This document shows positions 7,946 to 19,000 of a DNA stretch of 36,388 nt, one piece after another. Location: assembly GCA_964225135.1 (NCBI GenBank), contig CAXQNQ010000058.1, positions 1-36,388 on the forward strand, in the 5' to 3' direction. A program made the position numbers and the translations under genes. Position 1 is the stretch's first letter. Every line of letters starts with the position of its first letter. The notes under the pieces are model-generated. The model searched no databases and was not told the origin of the DNA. It worked only from the letters and a program-made list of their open reading frames with translations. This DNA is from AM-2324 sp964225135 (GTDB taxonomy: Bacteria; Bacteroidota; Bacteroidia; Chitinophagales; Saprospiraceae).

Positions 7946-10900
7946 ATGAATAAACATTCTTTTACTAGACAGATCAGATCTTTGTTAAGTCTGATCATTT
8001 TATTAGGCCTTTCGTCTTCCATGTTTGCACAACAAAGTGTAACTGGAACAGTAACGGATGAAACTGGCCAAACATTAATTGGCGCCACTGTATTGGTTAA
8101 AGGTGATAACACCGGAACTGTAACCAATGAGGAAGGCCAATTTTCTATTACGCTTCCAGCAGGATTTTCCATATTAGAAATCTCTTATTTGGGTTATCAA
8201 TCTATGGAAGTTTCTACAACAGGTAAAAATGTAGTTAATGTATCACTTAATACGGATGCTGCATTATTAGATCAGGTAGTTGTAGTAGGTTACGGAAGAC
8301 AGAAAAAAAGCCAGGTAACTGGAGCTATCTCCAGTATTGAGGTGGATCAAATTCAGAGTCTTTCAAATGGACAGCTACAATCTTCTATTCAAGGACGTAG
8401 TGCTGGAGTTTCTATTTTACCAACTTCTGGTTCTCCTGGTGCTGGATTTAAAGTACGAATTAGGGGAACAGGATCCAATGGAAATTCTGAGCCTTTGTAT
8501 ATCGTTGATGGTATGCGTACAAGAGATATCTCTTTCTTAGCTCCAAATGAAATTGAGAATATCGAAATTCTTAAAGATGCCGCAGCAGCAGCTATTTATG
8601 GTGCTGAAGGTGGTAATGGCGTAGTAATTGTTTCTACAAAAACTGGTAAAGCTGGTGAAAATAGGGTGACCTATTCAGCACAATATGGTATTCAAAGTCC
8701 AAATACTAACATTACTCTTATGGATGCTGAACAGCATGCGTTATATATGGAGGAAGCTGGTATTGATGGACGCTATGCAGATAGCTTAAATGGTGTGAAT
8801 ACTAACTGGGTAGATGAAATATTTGAAACTGCTCCTATCCAGAACCATGCACTTTCTTTTTCTGGTGGAACAGAGAAATCAACCTATTTTGTGCAAGGTT
8901 CATACTTTGATCAAGGTGGTATAGTAGTTGGCGATAGAGATCGCTTCACTAGAATGTCGGCTCGTACAAATATTAATTCTAATGTAAATGATTGGTTAAA
9001 TGTTGGAGTTCGTTTGAACTATGCACATTCCAATCGTAAAGGTATTACAGAAGATAGCGAGTTTGGTGGTGTACTTTCTAATATGATTCTGATGGATCCT
9101 AATACTCCTGTTACATACACAGGAGCACTTCCAACTTTCGTACAAGATCAAGTTGATGCTGGAAATAAATTATTGACAGATGCTAATGGAAACTACTATG
9201 GTGTTTCAGAATTCGTCAATGGTGAGATATTCAATCCAGTAGCAGCTCAAACGCTATTGAATGGTGATGGAAATACTACCGATCGTCTTATGGCTTCAGC
9301 TTTTGCGGAGGTAAAACTAATGGAAGGACTTTCCTTTACCTCAAGAGTTGGTTTAGATAATGAATTCGGAAAGTTTCATAACTGGACCCCTGCTTACTTC
9401 TTCACTGTTACTTCACAAGCGAATCAGTCAACTGTAGAGCAGAGCTCTTGGAATAATACACTATTCCAATGGGAAAACTTTGCCAACTACAATACTTCAT
9501 TCGGAAAGAGTAACATCTCAGCGGTATTAGGTACTTCTATGTTCTCCTTCAATAATTCCTATGTATTAGGTGCTGGATCAGGTTTGATTAAAGAGGCAGG
9601 AAACTTCGGATTTATTGAGTCTGTTCAGCCTGGCCCTGAATTCACAACTGCAAGTGGTGGAGCTTCTGCAGTTACGCTATTGTCTTACTTCGGAAGAGTA
9701 GCTTATGATTACGATGGTAGATACCTTTTAAGTGTAGTTATGAGAAGAGATGGTTCTTCCTTACTTGCTGACGGAAACAAGTGGGGTACTTTCCCTTCAG
9801 TTTCTGCTGGATGGGTGGTATCAAGAGAATCTTTCTTCCCTAAATCTAGCGCAATCAACTTCTTGAAGTTGAGAGCTAGTTGGGGACAAAATGGATCTTT
9901 GGCTAACCTTAGCCCTGGAGCATGGAAATCTGCTATTGGCTTTGGTAACGCTTATCCTGATGGTGATGGAAACTTGAATATCGCAGCTGAACCTACTATT
10001 CTGTCTAATCCTGAATTGACTTGGGAAACTGCTGAACAGGTTGACTTTGGTTTAGATCTTGGTATGTTTGATGATCGTGTTGGGGTTACTATTGATTACT
10101 TCAATAAGCAGACCATTAATCTATTGAATACAGGTATAATTCCAAACTTCGTAGGGAATAATGCTCCTGTAGTGAATCTAGGAGATATATCCAATAAAGG
10201 TTGGGAGTTTGAACTTTCATACAGAAATAGATTTGGAGATCTTAACCTAGAAGTTGCAGGTAATATCACCATGATTGATAATGAGGTAACTGCACTAGAT
10301 GAAAACCTTGACTTCGCTCCAGGTGCTGGAGTTGGAGTAGGTTGGACTGCTACTGCTTTTGAAGCTGGTCTTCCAGCTTGGTACTTCAGAGGATATCAAA
10401 CAGATGGAATCCTTCAATCAGAATCAGAGGCAAATGATTACATGAATGAGATGGGATTAACTGAAGGATTTGGAGCTGGTGATCCAAGAGTAGTAGATGT
10501 AAATGGAGATGGTACCATTTCTCCAGATGATCAGACTTTCATCGGAAGTCCTCATCCTGATATGCTTTATGGTCTTCGCGTAGCAGCTGATTACAAAGGA
10601 TTTGACTTCACTATGTTCTTACAAGGAACAAAAGGTAATGATATCCTGACTGGATATAACCGTACAGATCGTGCTTCTTCCAACAAGCCTGCATTTTACT
10701 ATGAAGACAGATGGGTAGAAGGAAGTGGAAGCAATGATTGGTTCCGTGCTAATGGAGACAATGTATATGCATATAACTCTGATTTCATGGTATTCGATGG
10801 TTCATACCTAAGGATAAAGCAGCTTCAGTTAGGTTATACAGTAAGTGAAAGATCCGATAGCTTCTTAAAAGGAGCAAGAATGTACGTTTCACTAGAAGAC

Positions 10901-11032
10901 TTCTTCACCTTTACTAACTATGTAGGATTAGATCCAGAGGTTGGATCTACAGATGATCAGTCTCAAGGGATTGACAGAGGGGTTTATCCTCTTCCTAAAA
11001 AGGTGATGTTCGGTGTAAATGTTTCTTTCTAA
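7946..11032 (+). CDS. susC: SusC/RagA-family TonB-dependent outer-membrane transporter
   Basis: 1028 residues from the ATG at 7946. The frame is open upstream to a TTG at 7880 and has ATGs at 7919 and 7922, but the signal peptide MNKHSFTRQIRSLL...SSSMFAQ fits best from 7946. The order is signal peptide, carboxypeptidase-D-like regulatory domain (about 30-105, with VTGTVTDETGQ and ISYLGYQS), a TonB-box-like stretch (DQVVVVGYG), plug domain (GRSAGVSI, RIRGTGS, LYIVDGMR, EILKDAAAAAIYG) and a 22-strand barrel ending VMFGVNVSF with a terminal Phe. It imports an oligosaccharide bound by the SusD lipoprotein encoded 19 bp downstream. Divergent from GH3. The symbol names the family; the ligand is not known. 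Confidence 0.95.
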   Translation: MNKHSFTRQIRSLLSLIILLGLSSSMFAQQSVTGTVTDETGQTLIGATVLVKGDNTGTVTNEEGQFSITLPAGFSILEISYLGYQSMEVSTTGKNVVNVSLNTDAALLDQVVVVGYGRQKKSQVTGAISSIEVDQIQSLSNGQLQSSIQGRSAGVSILPTSGSPGAGFKVRIRGTGSNGNSEPLYIVDGMRTRDISFLAPNEIENIEILKDAAAAAIYGAEGGNGVVIVSTKTGKAGENRVTYSAQYGIQSPNTNITLMDAEQHALYMEEAGIDGRYADSLNGVNTNWVDEIFETAPIQNHALSFSGGTEKSTYFVQGSYFDQGGIVVGDRDRFTRMSARTNINSNVNDWLNVGVRLNYAHSNRKGITEDSEFGGVLSNMILMDPNTPVTYTGALPTFVQDQVDAGNKLLTDANGNYYGVSEFVNGEIFNPVAAQTLLNGDGNTTDRLMASAFAEVKLMEGLSFTSRVGLDNEFGKFHNWTPAYFFTVTSQANQSTVEQSSWNNTLFQWENFANYNTSFGKSNISAVLGTSMFSFNNSYVLGAGSGLIKEAGNFGFIESVQPGPEFTTASGGASAVTLLSYFGRVAYDYDGRYLLSVVMRRDGSSLLADGNKWGTFPSVSAGWVVSRESFFPKSSAINFLKLRASWGQNGSLANLSPGAWKSAIGFGNAYPDGDGNLNIAAEPTILSNPELTWETAEQVDFGLDLGMFDDRVGVTIDYFNKQTINLLNTGIIPNFVGNNAPVVNLGDISNKGWEFELSYRNRFGDLNLEVAGNITMIDNEVTALDENLDFAPGAGVGVGWTATAFEAGLPAWYFRGYQTDGILQSESEANDYMNEMGLTEGFGAGDPRVVDVNGDGTISPDDQTFIGSPHPDMLYGLRVAADYKGFDFTMFLQGTKGNDILTGYNRTDRASSNKPAFYYEDRWVEGSGSNDWFRANGDNVYAYNSDFMVFDGSYLRIKQLQLGYTVSERSDSFLKGARMYVSLEDFFTFTNYVGLDPEVGSTDDQSQGIDRGVYPLPKKVMFGVNVSF

Positions 11033-11051
11033 TCAAACATAAAAAGATAAA

Positions 11052-12566
11052 ATGAAATCATATTTATTGAAAGGACTAGGTGCACTGACAATCGTTATAG
11101 GTTGTTATGCGTGTGCTGATTTCCTTGATGTTGAAGTAAATAATCAACTTTCAGTTGATGAATTCTACAAAACGGACGAAGATGCTGGTCAAGCGACTAT
11201 GGCTATTTATGATATTCTTCAGTGGCACCAGAATCAATGGGGTTCTGGTTGGTCTTCTCCATATTTAGTAAAGACTCTTCCTTCTGATGAATCTCAGGCA
11301 GGTGGAGCAAATGCAGGTGACCAACCGAACTATGTTGCTATTGACAGAATGACTTTTGATGCTACTAATGCACCAATTGAGGCAACATGGGCTGTAAATT
11401 ACTATGGTATTTATAGAGCGAATCTTGTGATCAATAATGTAGAAGGTGATAACGACTTCAAAACTCGTTTGATCAATGAGGCTAAAGCCCTTCGCGCATA
11501 TTACTACCTTGAATTAGTAACGCTATTTGGTGATGTTCCTTTGATTCTTAATGAATTGGCACCATCTGAGTACAATCAGGCACGTGTTCCTGCTGCTCAG
11601 ATATATGCACAAATCGAAGCGGATGCATCTGCTGCTGTAGCGGTACTTCCAAATAAGAGTGAATATTCAAGTGCTGATAGATTCAGAATGACTAAAGGTA
11701 CTGCACAGACCATTTTAGGTAAAGCACAACTTTACCAAGAAAAATGGTCTGAAGCTGCTGGAACTTTTGCTGATATCATCAACTCTGGAGAATATGACCT
11801 AGAGCCTGAATTCAAAAATGTTTTTGCTGAAGCGGGTGAACTTGGTGTAGAATCTGTGATGGAAGCAGTATATATCGAAACTGCTGGTTACGACTGGGGT
11901 GCAAATGGATACCCTTGGGGAGCACGCGCAGAATCTAATATGCACATCCAGTTGATGGGAGCAAGAGAAGGTGCATTCTCAGGTGTTGATTCTTTAAATA
12001 ACGGTTGGGGATTCAACTATCCTTCTGAAAAACTATGGAACGCATTTGTTGATGCAGGTGATGTAGTTAGAAGAACAGAAACAATGATGTCTGAACAAGA
12101 ATTCATTGATGCTGGTGGTGAGTATGATGGTTCAGAGCCATTTGATTACCAAGGCTTCTTGAGAAGAAAGTATGGTGCTTATTCTACAGAGACGAATGAC
12201 GGTGTATTCCAATTGAACTACGGTACAAACTGGAGACTAATCCGTTACTCTGATATTCTTTTGATGGCTGCTGAAGCTAACCACAAAGCTGGTAACGACA
12301 TGGCTGCTCAAACAGAGTTAAACAAAGTTCGTTCAAGAGTAGGATTAGCAGATGTAACTGCTACTGGTTCTGACCTAATGGATGCCATCGTATTAGAGCG
12401 TCAGTTAGAATTGGCATTAGAAGGATTCCGTTACATCGATTTAGTTCGTTGGGGAATAGCTACTGATCAGTTAGATAATTTCCAAACTGGAAAGCATGAA
12501 TTACTTCCAGTTCCACAAAATGAATTGTTGAGAGCGAGTAACCTGACTCAGAATCCTGGTTACTAA
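11052..12566 (+). CDS. susD: SusD/RagB-family glycan-binding lipoprotein
   Basis: 504 residues. The N-terminus MKSYLLKGLGALTIVIGC is a lipoprotein signal, with Cys18 the likely anchor and Cys21 an alternative. It is followed by the family hallmark ADFLDVEVNNQLSVDEFYKT. Helical TPR-like segments (EAKALRAYYYLELVTLFGDVP) and the C-terminal ILERQLELALEGFRYIDLVRWG-type motif are typical of SusD, as is the end HELLPVPQNEL...NPGY. It sits on the cell surface as a lid on the SusC barrel and captures oligosaccharides. It lies 19 bp after susC and is clearly cotranscribed with it. The ligand cannot be read from the sequence. Confidence 0.95.
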   Translation: MKSYLLKGLGALTIVIGCYACADFLDVEVNNQLSVDEFYKTDEDAGQATMAIYDILQWHQNQWGSGWSSPYLVKTLPSDESQAGGANAGDQPNYVAIDRMTFDATNAPIEATWAVNYYGIYRANLVINNVEGDNDFKTRLINEAKALRAYYYLELVTLFGDVPLILNELAPSEYNQARVPAAQIYAQIEADASAAVAVLPNKSEYSSADRFRMTKGTAQTILGKAQLYQEKWSEAAGTFADIINSGEYDLEPEFKNVFAEAGELGVESVMEAVYIETAGYDWGANGYPWGARAESNMHIQLMGAREGAFSGVDSLNNGWGFNYPSEKLWNAFVDAGDVVRRTETMMSEQEFIDAGGEYDGSEPFDYQGFLRRKYGAYSTETNDGVFQLNYGTNWRLIRYSDILLMAAEANHKAGNDMAAQTELNKVRSRVGLADVTATGSDLMDAIVLERQLELALEGFRYIDLVRWGIATDQLDNFQTGKHELLPVPQNELLRASNLTQNPGY

Positions 12567-12591
12567 TGACTTTATAATAATTAGTGAGAGT

Positions 12592-12615
12592 AGGCCCAGG
12601 TTTATACCTGGGCTT
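12592..12615 (+). terminator. Hairpin after susD, possible attenuator
   Basis: AGGCCCAGG and CCTGGGCTT form a 9-bp stem (one G-U pair) around a TTTATA loop, followed by only a weak T-rich tail (TTATTATG). It lies 15 bp before the next ATG. It may terminate partially and set the ratio of susCD to the downstream CRTAC1 gene, or protect the susCD mRNA 3' end. Confidence 0.6.
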
Positions 12616-12629
12616 ATTATGATTTTGAC

Positions 12630-15600
12630 ATGAATAGAATTCTTATACTTTTATTTGCTTTGATGTGGTGTTGTACTGCATGTACAAATCAAAAGGAAAA
12701 CACTTCACAATCTACAGTTATCTTTGAAGAGGTAACTGCCACTCATTCAGGCCTAGATTTTCGAAATGACCTTACTGTTACAGACTCCATGAATTACTTC
12801 ACATATGGCTATTTCTATATGGGAGGTGGCGTAGGTGTAGGTGATTTTAATCAAGATGGCCAGGAGGATCTCTTCTTTACCTCCAATATGAAGGGTAATG
12901 AACTTTACCTAAACTCAGGAAACCTACAATTTGAAAAAATAACATCTGCCTCTGGTATATCAGGGAAAGATAAATGGTATACAGGTGTAACTATCTCAGA
13001 TGTAAACCAAGATGGTTGGGATGATATTTACATATCTGTAGCTGGAAAATGGGCGGATAGAAAAAATGAACTTTGGATTAATAAAGGTCTAAACGATAAA
13101 GGTATCCCAACATTCTCTGAAGAGGCAGAATCCTATGGAATCGCCGATTCATCCTATTCTATACAATCTGTTTTCTTTGACTATGATAACGATGGTGATC
13201 TAGATCTACTAGTCGGAAACTATGAACCAACCCCTTTTCAAGCCATATCCAAAGATTATTACCAAAAGATTCAGAATAATACCTGGGAAGCCTCTGATCA
13301 CTTGTATCAAAATAATGGTGATGGTACATTCTCAGATGTAACTGAAGCTTCAGGAATCCAAAATTTTGGTTTGACTATTGGTGTTTTAGCCTCAGATTTT
13401 AACCAAGATGGGCATACTGATTTGTACTTGTCTAATGACTTTAATACCCCAGACCGATTTTTTATCAATAATGGTGATGGAACCTTCACCAATCACCTAG
13501 AATCTGCTTTTCAACATACTGCTTTTTATGGGATGGGAGTGGATGCAGCAGATTTTAACCAAGACGGACAATTGGATATTTTCCAATTGGATATGAGTCC
13601 TGCGGATAACTACAGATCAAAAGCCAATATGGCGAGTATGAATATTCCAGGATTTTGGAATAATGTTCATTTAGGATTCCACTACCAATACATGTACAAT
13701 ACCCTTCAAACTTATCAAGGAACTAAAGATGGTATTCCTTTTTATGGAGATCAAGCTAAGTTCTCAGGAATGGAAAGTACGGACTGGAGTTGGGCTTGTT
13801 TATTTGGGGATTACGATAATGACGGGTTAAAAGATTTGTATGTTTCTAATGGAACTAGAAAAGACATCAACAATAAAGACTTTTTTAAGTGGTTGGAAAG
13901 AGTTGATATCAGCTTAAAAGTAAGATATAAGGAACTCAATATACACGATTTAATGGATCGGATGCCTTCCAAGAAGGTAGACAATTATATGTTCCGAAAT
14001 GTAGATGGAACTCATTTCGAACGAGTGAATCATAAATGGGGTATTCAAAGACCAGACTTCTCTAATGGTATGGCATACGCGGATTTGGACCAAGATGGTG
14101 ACCTAGAACTGATTATCAACAACATAGATACCACCGCTTGCGTCTTCAAAAACCTAAGTAGAGAAAATCAAAAGCATAATTATATAACCATTAATCTAAA
14201 AGGTTCAGCAAAGAATCAAGAAGGATTAGGAGCTCGTATATGGCTTTATTCTAATGGACACTCCCAATACTATGAACATACAAGGACTCGTGGATTTCAA
14301 TCTGCAATGGGCAGATTGATCCACTTTGGTCTGGGTGATTCAAAAGCAATAGATTCTTTGGTTGTGCAATGGCCCAATGGACAGAAAGAGAAATTTTTGG
14401 ATTTACAGTTGAATTCAATTCAAGATATAAAATTTGGTAGAGCTGAATTAGTTCAGCATAATGAGTCATCTCCAGAGGTCTACTTTAGATCTCTGGCAGA
14501 GACTCCTTTTCAATGGACGCACCTAGAGAATGATTTTGATGACTTCAAAAGAGAGATTTTGATTCCTCATAAGTTATCGGGCCTTGGTCCAGTTATTGAA
14601 TTTGCCGAAACCAGTAGTGCAGATGAAGGATATGTCTTTTTAGGAGGAGCTAATGGACAGGCATCAACAATTCTACATATTCAAGGATCAGCAATCAACA
14701 AACAAATACTTCCGGATACTGAACAAGAAGCAGGAACTGCGCTCTTTTTAGATGTAGATAAAGATGGTGACTTAGACTTGCTTATTGGTATGGGAGGTTC
14801 AGAGAAAAACTTGGAGGATGATTACTATACGGATCAACTGTATTTGAATGAATCCAACCAGTTTGTACCAACAACAAACATACTTCCAGATTATGCATCA
14901 AGTACTGGGGTTTTGAAAGCAGTGGATTTTGACTTGGATGGCGATCTGGATGTATTTGTTGGTGGTCGTCAAGTACCTGGACAATATCCATCACCAGCTT
15001 CCAGTTTCCTTCTTGAAAATAAAAGCGAAAATGGTGCAGTAGTATTTGAATTTGCTGCTGATACTTACAATGATCCGTTGAAAGATATCGGAATGATTAC
15101 GGATGCGGTTTGGTATGATCTCGATTTGGATGGAAAGCAAGACTTAATCTTGGTTGGTGAGTGGATGAGCCCAACTGTCTTGATGAACAAAGCAGGGGCA
15201 TTAAGCGATGAATCGGATACCTATTTTGATCAGCAATATGTAGGTTGGTGGAATTGTTTATCAATGGCAGATTTAAATAATGATGGACACACAGACCTTA
15301 TAGCAGGTAACTTAGGAAAGAATTATAAATACAAAGCTAAAAAAGGAAAAACCTTTGATGTATATGCCGCGGATTTTGATCAAAATGGTAAGCAAGATAT
15401 TGTACTTGGATATTTTGAAGGGGATATCCAATATCCAGTAAGGGGTAAACAATGTTCTTCAGAGCAAATCCCTCTAATCAAAGAAAAATTCATGAACTAT
15501 GATGCCTTTGCTAATTCTGATCTAAATGCTATTTATGGCGCTGATGCATTGAACAATGCTTTGCAATATCAAGCGAACCAGATGGCTAGTATGATATTTT

Positions 15601-15986
15601 TTAGACAGCCTAAAAAAGGATTTAAAGGAGTAGAATTACCTATTGAAGCACAGATGTCTTCCATAAATGCTATTCAGGTGGTGGATATCAATGAGGATGG
15701 TTTTGAAGACCTTTTTGTAGCTGGTAATTTGTTCCAAGCAGAAATTGAAACACCAAGAGGAGATGCATCCTTTGGACAATTGTTTATCAATAATCAAGAC
15801 CAATCTTTTAACTATATCCCTAATGATAGGAGTGGACTTTATTTACCAAATGAAACTCGTACTATAAGTAAAGTTAATTGGCTTGGTGAAACTATATATT
15901 TGGTAGGTAGCAATAATAACCCAATACAAGTTTTAGAAATTACAAATGAATTCAAGCCAGAGCCTATTGCAGAAATCATAGATTAA
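12630..15986 (+). CDS. CRTAC1-type lipoprotein with FG-GAP/VCBS repeats and ASPIC/UnbV domain
   Basis: 1118 residues. The lipoprotein signal MNRILILLFALMWCCTAC suggests Cys18 as the anchor. At least a dozen DxDxDG-like calcium loops follow, for example DFNQDGQED, DYDNDGDLDLL, DFNQDGHTD, DYDNDGLKD, DLDQDGDLE, DVDKDGDLDLL, DFDLDGDLDVF and DLNNDGHTD. They indicate beta-propeller FG-GAP/VCBS blades. An ASPIC/UnbV domain (about 510-590; LGARIWLYSNG, GRLIHFGLGD, VVQWPNG) separates two propeller groups. Such proteins often follow susCD pairs in Bacteroidota and are presumed surface proteins for glycan binding or handling, but no biochemical role is established. It is read with susCD from 63 bp downstream, past a hairpin. 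There is no T9SS sorting domain; the lipid anchor replaces it. Confidence 0.88.
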   Translation: MNRILILLFALMWCCTACTNQKENTSQSTVIFEEVTATHSGLDFRNDLTVTDSMNYFTYGYFYMGGGVGVGDFNQDGQEDLFFTSNMKGNELYLNSGNLQFEKITSASGISGKDKWYTGVTISDVNQDGWDDIYISVAGKWADRKNELWINKGLNDKGIPTFSEEAESYGIADSSYSIQSVFFDYDNDGDLDLLVGNYEPTPFQAISKDYYQKIQNNTWEASDHLYQNNGDGTFSDVTEASGIQNFGLTIGVLASDFNQDGHTDLYLSNDFNTPDRFFINNGDGTFTNHLESAFQHTAFYGMGVDAADFNQDGQLDIFQLDMSPADNYRSKANMASMNIPGFWNNVHLGFHYQYMYNTLQTYQGTKDGIPFYGDQAKFSGMESTDWSWACLFGDYDNDGLKDLYVSNGTRKDINNKDFFKWLERVDISLKVRYKELNIHDLMDRMPSKKVDNYMFRNVDGTHFERVNHKWGIQRPDFSNGMAYADLDQDGDLELIINNIDTTACVFKNLSRENQKHNYITINLKGSAKNQEGLGARIWLYSNGHSQYYEHTRTRGFQSAMGRLIHFGLGDSKAIDSLVVQWPNGQKEKFLDLQLNSIQDIKFGRAELVQHNESSPEVYFRSLAETPFQWTHLENDFDDFKREILIPHKLSGLGPVIEFAETSSADEGYVFLGGANGQASTILHIQGSAINKQILPDTEQEAGTALFLDVDKDGDLDLLIGMGGSEKNLEDDYYTDQLYLNESNQFVPTTNILPDYASSTGVLKAVDFDLDGDLDVFVGGRQVPGQYPSPASSFLLENKSENGAVVFEFAADTYNDPLKDIGMITDAVWYDLDLDGKQDLILVGEWMSPTVLMNKAGALSDESDTYFDQQYVGWWNCLSMADLNNDGHTDLIAGNLGKNYKYKAKKGKTFDVYAADFDQNGKQDIVLGYFEGDIQYPVRGKQCSSEQIPLIKEKFMNYDAFANSDLNAIYGADALNNALQYQANQMASMIFFRQPKKGFKGVELPIEAQMSSINAIQVVDINEDGFEDLFVAGNLFQAEIETPRGDASFGQLFINNQDQSFNYIPNDRSGLYLPNETRTISKVNWLGETIYLVGSNNNPIQVLEITNEFKPEPIAEIID

Positions 15987-16033
15987 TGATTGCTCAATAG
16001 ACCTTTTGGCCTTATAGCTATCTCAAATTATCT

Positions 16034-16065
16034 AGCACTATTCTATTTTGGATAGTGCTTTTTTA
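16034..16065. terminator. Terminator between convergent CRTAC1 and hybrid regulator genes
   Basis: AGCACTAT (16034-16041) pairs with ATAGTGCT (16052-16059) around a 10-nt loop, followed by TTTTT. It ends the SusCD/CRTAC1 unit on the plus strand. On the minus strand it lies directly after the regulator stop codon, though the A/T flank there is weaker. Confidence 0.85.
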
Positions 16066-19000
16066 TTCTTCTATATAAGATTTATTGTCTTTGATGGACC
16101 GCATAAACTCAGAAGGGGTCATATTATAAACCTGCTTGAAACACTTTCTGAAGTATTGTAAATCATTGAATCCCACCTTGTAAGTAATCTCTGAAATCTT
16201 CAAATCACTATGCTTCAACAAATATGCTGCACGTTTTATTCTTGTATTTCGTATGAGTTCATTAGTCGTGCAATTCAAAATGGCCTTGACTTTTCGGTAT
16301 AGGTTACTTTTACTTACACCCAGCTTTTTACATAGATGTTCCACAGTAAAATCAGGCTGAGCAAAGTTTTCCTCTATAATTTCTATCGCCTTTTGGATAA
16401 ATATTTCGTCAGCTTCAGAAAACTTCACGAAGTCCTCGGCTGCTTTATTATGTTTAGGTTGACTATTTACTTTAAAGGCGCTAGCCTTGATATTTTTATT
16501 GATATTCAGGAAATTTTGAATCCTAATCAAAAGCATATCAGGATCAAAAGGCTTTGTAATTAATGCATCTACACCATGTAAATAGGCTTTTTCCTTGGCT
16601 TCATCAGAACTTAATACAGTAGTCATGATGACAATTATGTGGCTCAATTCAGGATCTGATTTGATTTTGTCCGTTAATTCAAATCCATCCATCTGATCCA
16701 TCATACCATCCGTAATAATCAACTTGGGCTTCTTTAATTTGGCTATTTCAAATCCTTCTTTACCATTTGAAGCGATGATTAGTTCATAGGTTCTCGAAAG
16801 TAGGTGTTGGAATAGTCGTTGTATGTCAGGGTTGTCCTCTACAATCAAAATGATTGGTTTTATGGCTTGAACAGAAGAACTGGTTTCTTGGATGGTTTCT
16901 TTATTATTATCTTCTTCTATAATCTGATAGTGTTTCAATTCAATGACAGACTCCTCACTAAGTTGAAAATCAGTACGTGCTTGTTTCTGTATGATTGTCG
17001 AAGGGAAATGTGTATGCCCTTTGGGTAAGGTAATGATAAAAGAAGTTCCTTTACCAAGCATACTTTCTACTTGTATTTGACCACCATGCTGTTCCGTAAT
17101 TTGCTTTGCGATCTCAAGCCCTATACCTGTGCCACTTGGATTGGATTCATTTTTATTACTGTAAAAGCGATCGAAAATATAAGGTTGATCTTCCGCAGAG
17201 ATACCTTTTCCACTGTCTTCAATATGTATTTGAATTTCAGTATCTGTCACAAAAGTTTTTATACGAACTAAGCCAAATTTGGAAGTGAATTTAAACGCAT
17301 TAGAAATTAGGTTCACAAAGACGCGCTCCATTTTGTCTGCATCAAAATAAATGAAACAGGGGTCTTTTGGAATATCTAACTCATATTTGAGTTGTTGTTC
17401 ATCTGCATAACCTGAGAAGTACAGACTAATACGTCTTAGAAAAGTATGTATATCACCTTCTGAGGGTTGCAGATTTGCCTTTCCTGCTTCAATTTTTGAT
17501 AGTTCTAGTATTTGATTGATCAGGCGATAAAGTTGCTCTGCATTGGAAAGCATCATCTGAAAAATGCGTTTTTGCTCGAGCTTTCCTTCAAACCTGCTAA
17601 TCATACTTTTCAATGGACTAATGATTAAGGTTACAGGTGTTTTCAGCTCATGAGAAATATTGGTGTAGAATCGAGTTTTGAGCCCATCCATTTCCTCCAG
17701 ACGATCTACATCATTCTTTTTTTGAATGAGGGAAAAGTTCAGCGCTTGTTTTTCAGTTAGGACATTTTTCCTCCAAAGCATTAGACTACCTATTATAATT
17801 AAGTATAAGGCAAATGCCAGATAGGTTGCATACCAAGGTTTTTGAATATGAATATTCAATTTAACCCATTCAGCGGAAGGAACACCATCATTATTTTTAG
17901 CCAAGATTTCAAAGGTATAGTGACCAGGGTTTAGATTGGGATACCTTACTTCCTTGACATTTTCTTGGCTGATAAAATCACTTTCATACCCTTTTAAGCG
18001 ATACTCAAAAGTTGTTTTACTCGCCTGAGAAAAATTGCTAGCACTGATTCCTATGATCAAGTCATTGTCTTTATGCTTGAATCTTAAGCTGTTATTATTA
18101 AAATACCGGTCTGTTTGAATGTCCTGTTCCTTCCCAGATACCTCGAGGTCAGTGATATACACTTCCGGAACTTGTGTATTGTGAGAAAAAGCACCCGCTT
18201 TGAATTTATTATAGCCTAAGGTGCCACCAAAATATAGACTTCCATCGCGACCCTTGTAACTGGAGTTCTTGAAGAATTCGTTGGATTGAAGTCCATCGGA
18301 TTGCTTAAAATGATGAAGTTTTTTGGTTGTAGGATTAAGACTGAATAGTCCTCGATTGGTTCCTGCCCAAATATTGCCCTGGCCATCCTCGTTTAAACTG
18401 TAGATATTTTTGGTTGGCAAGGCGATTTGATTACTAATAGAATAGGTTTGTAGTTTCTCCGGATCAAAACAAAATAGGCCTCGTGCGCGTGTACCAAACC
18501 AGATGTGCCCATTTCGGGCTAAATGGATGGATGAGATCATACTCCCTTCAAGTTCAGTAGTCTCAGACAATTCTCTAATAGACTTAATGTCTACTAAATT
18601 CAATTGATCATCTATGGTAATCCTATGTATGCCGTTATTGGAACTCCCCAGCCATATATTTCCAAAACGATCCTCTTCCATGCAATTGAATTTATCAGAA
18701 CCTAAGTACTTTTTGCGGCTAGCTTTAAATTCAAGATTTTTTAGGGTATTTGCATCAATGACTTCTATTCCATGTTGGAAGTTACTGATCCATAGTCGAT
18801 GCCTACTATCGAGCATGATTTGTGGAAGCTTTGCTGAATGAGAAGCAGATAAGTTAAGATCTAATATTTGAAAGTGATCACTTCCATGGGCTAAGTATCT
18901 TAAGCCTCCTCCCCATGTGCTCACAAAAAGGTTGTCTTGGTCATCTAAGCAGATTCCAGTAATATTGTTACTTCCAAGATTATGGCCAGATTTTTCATGG

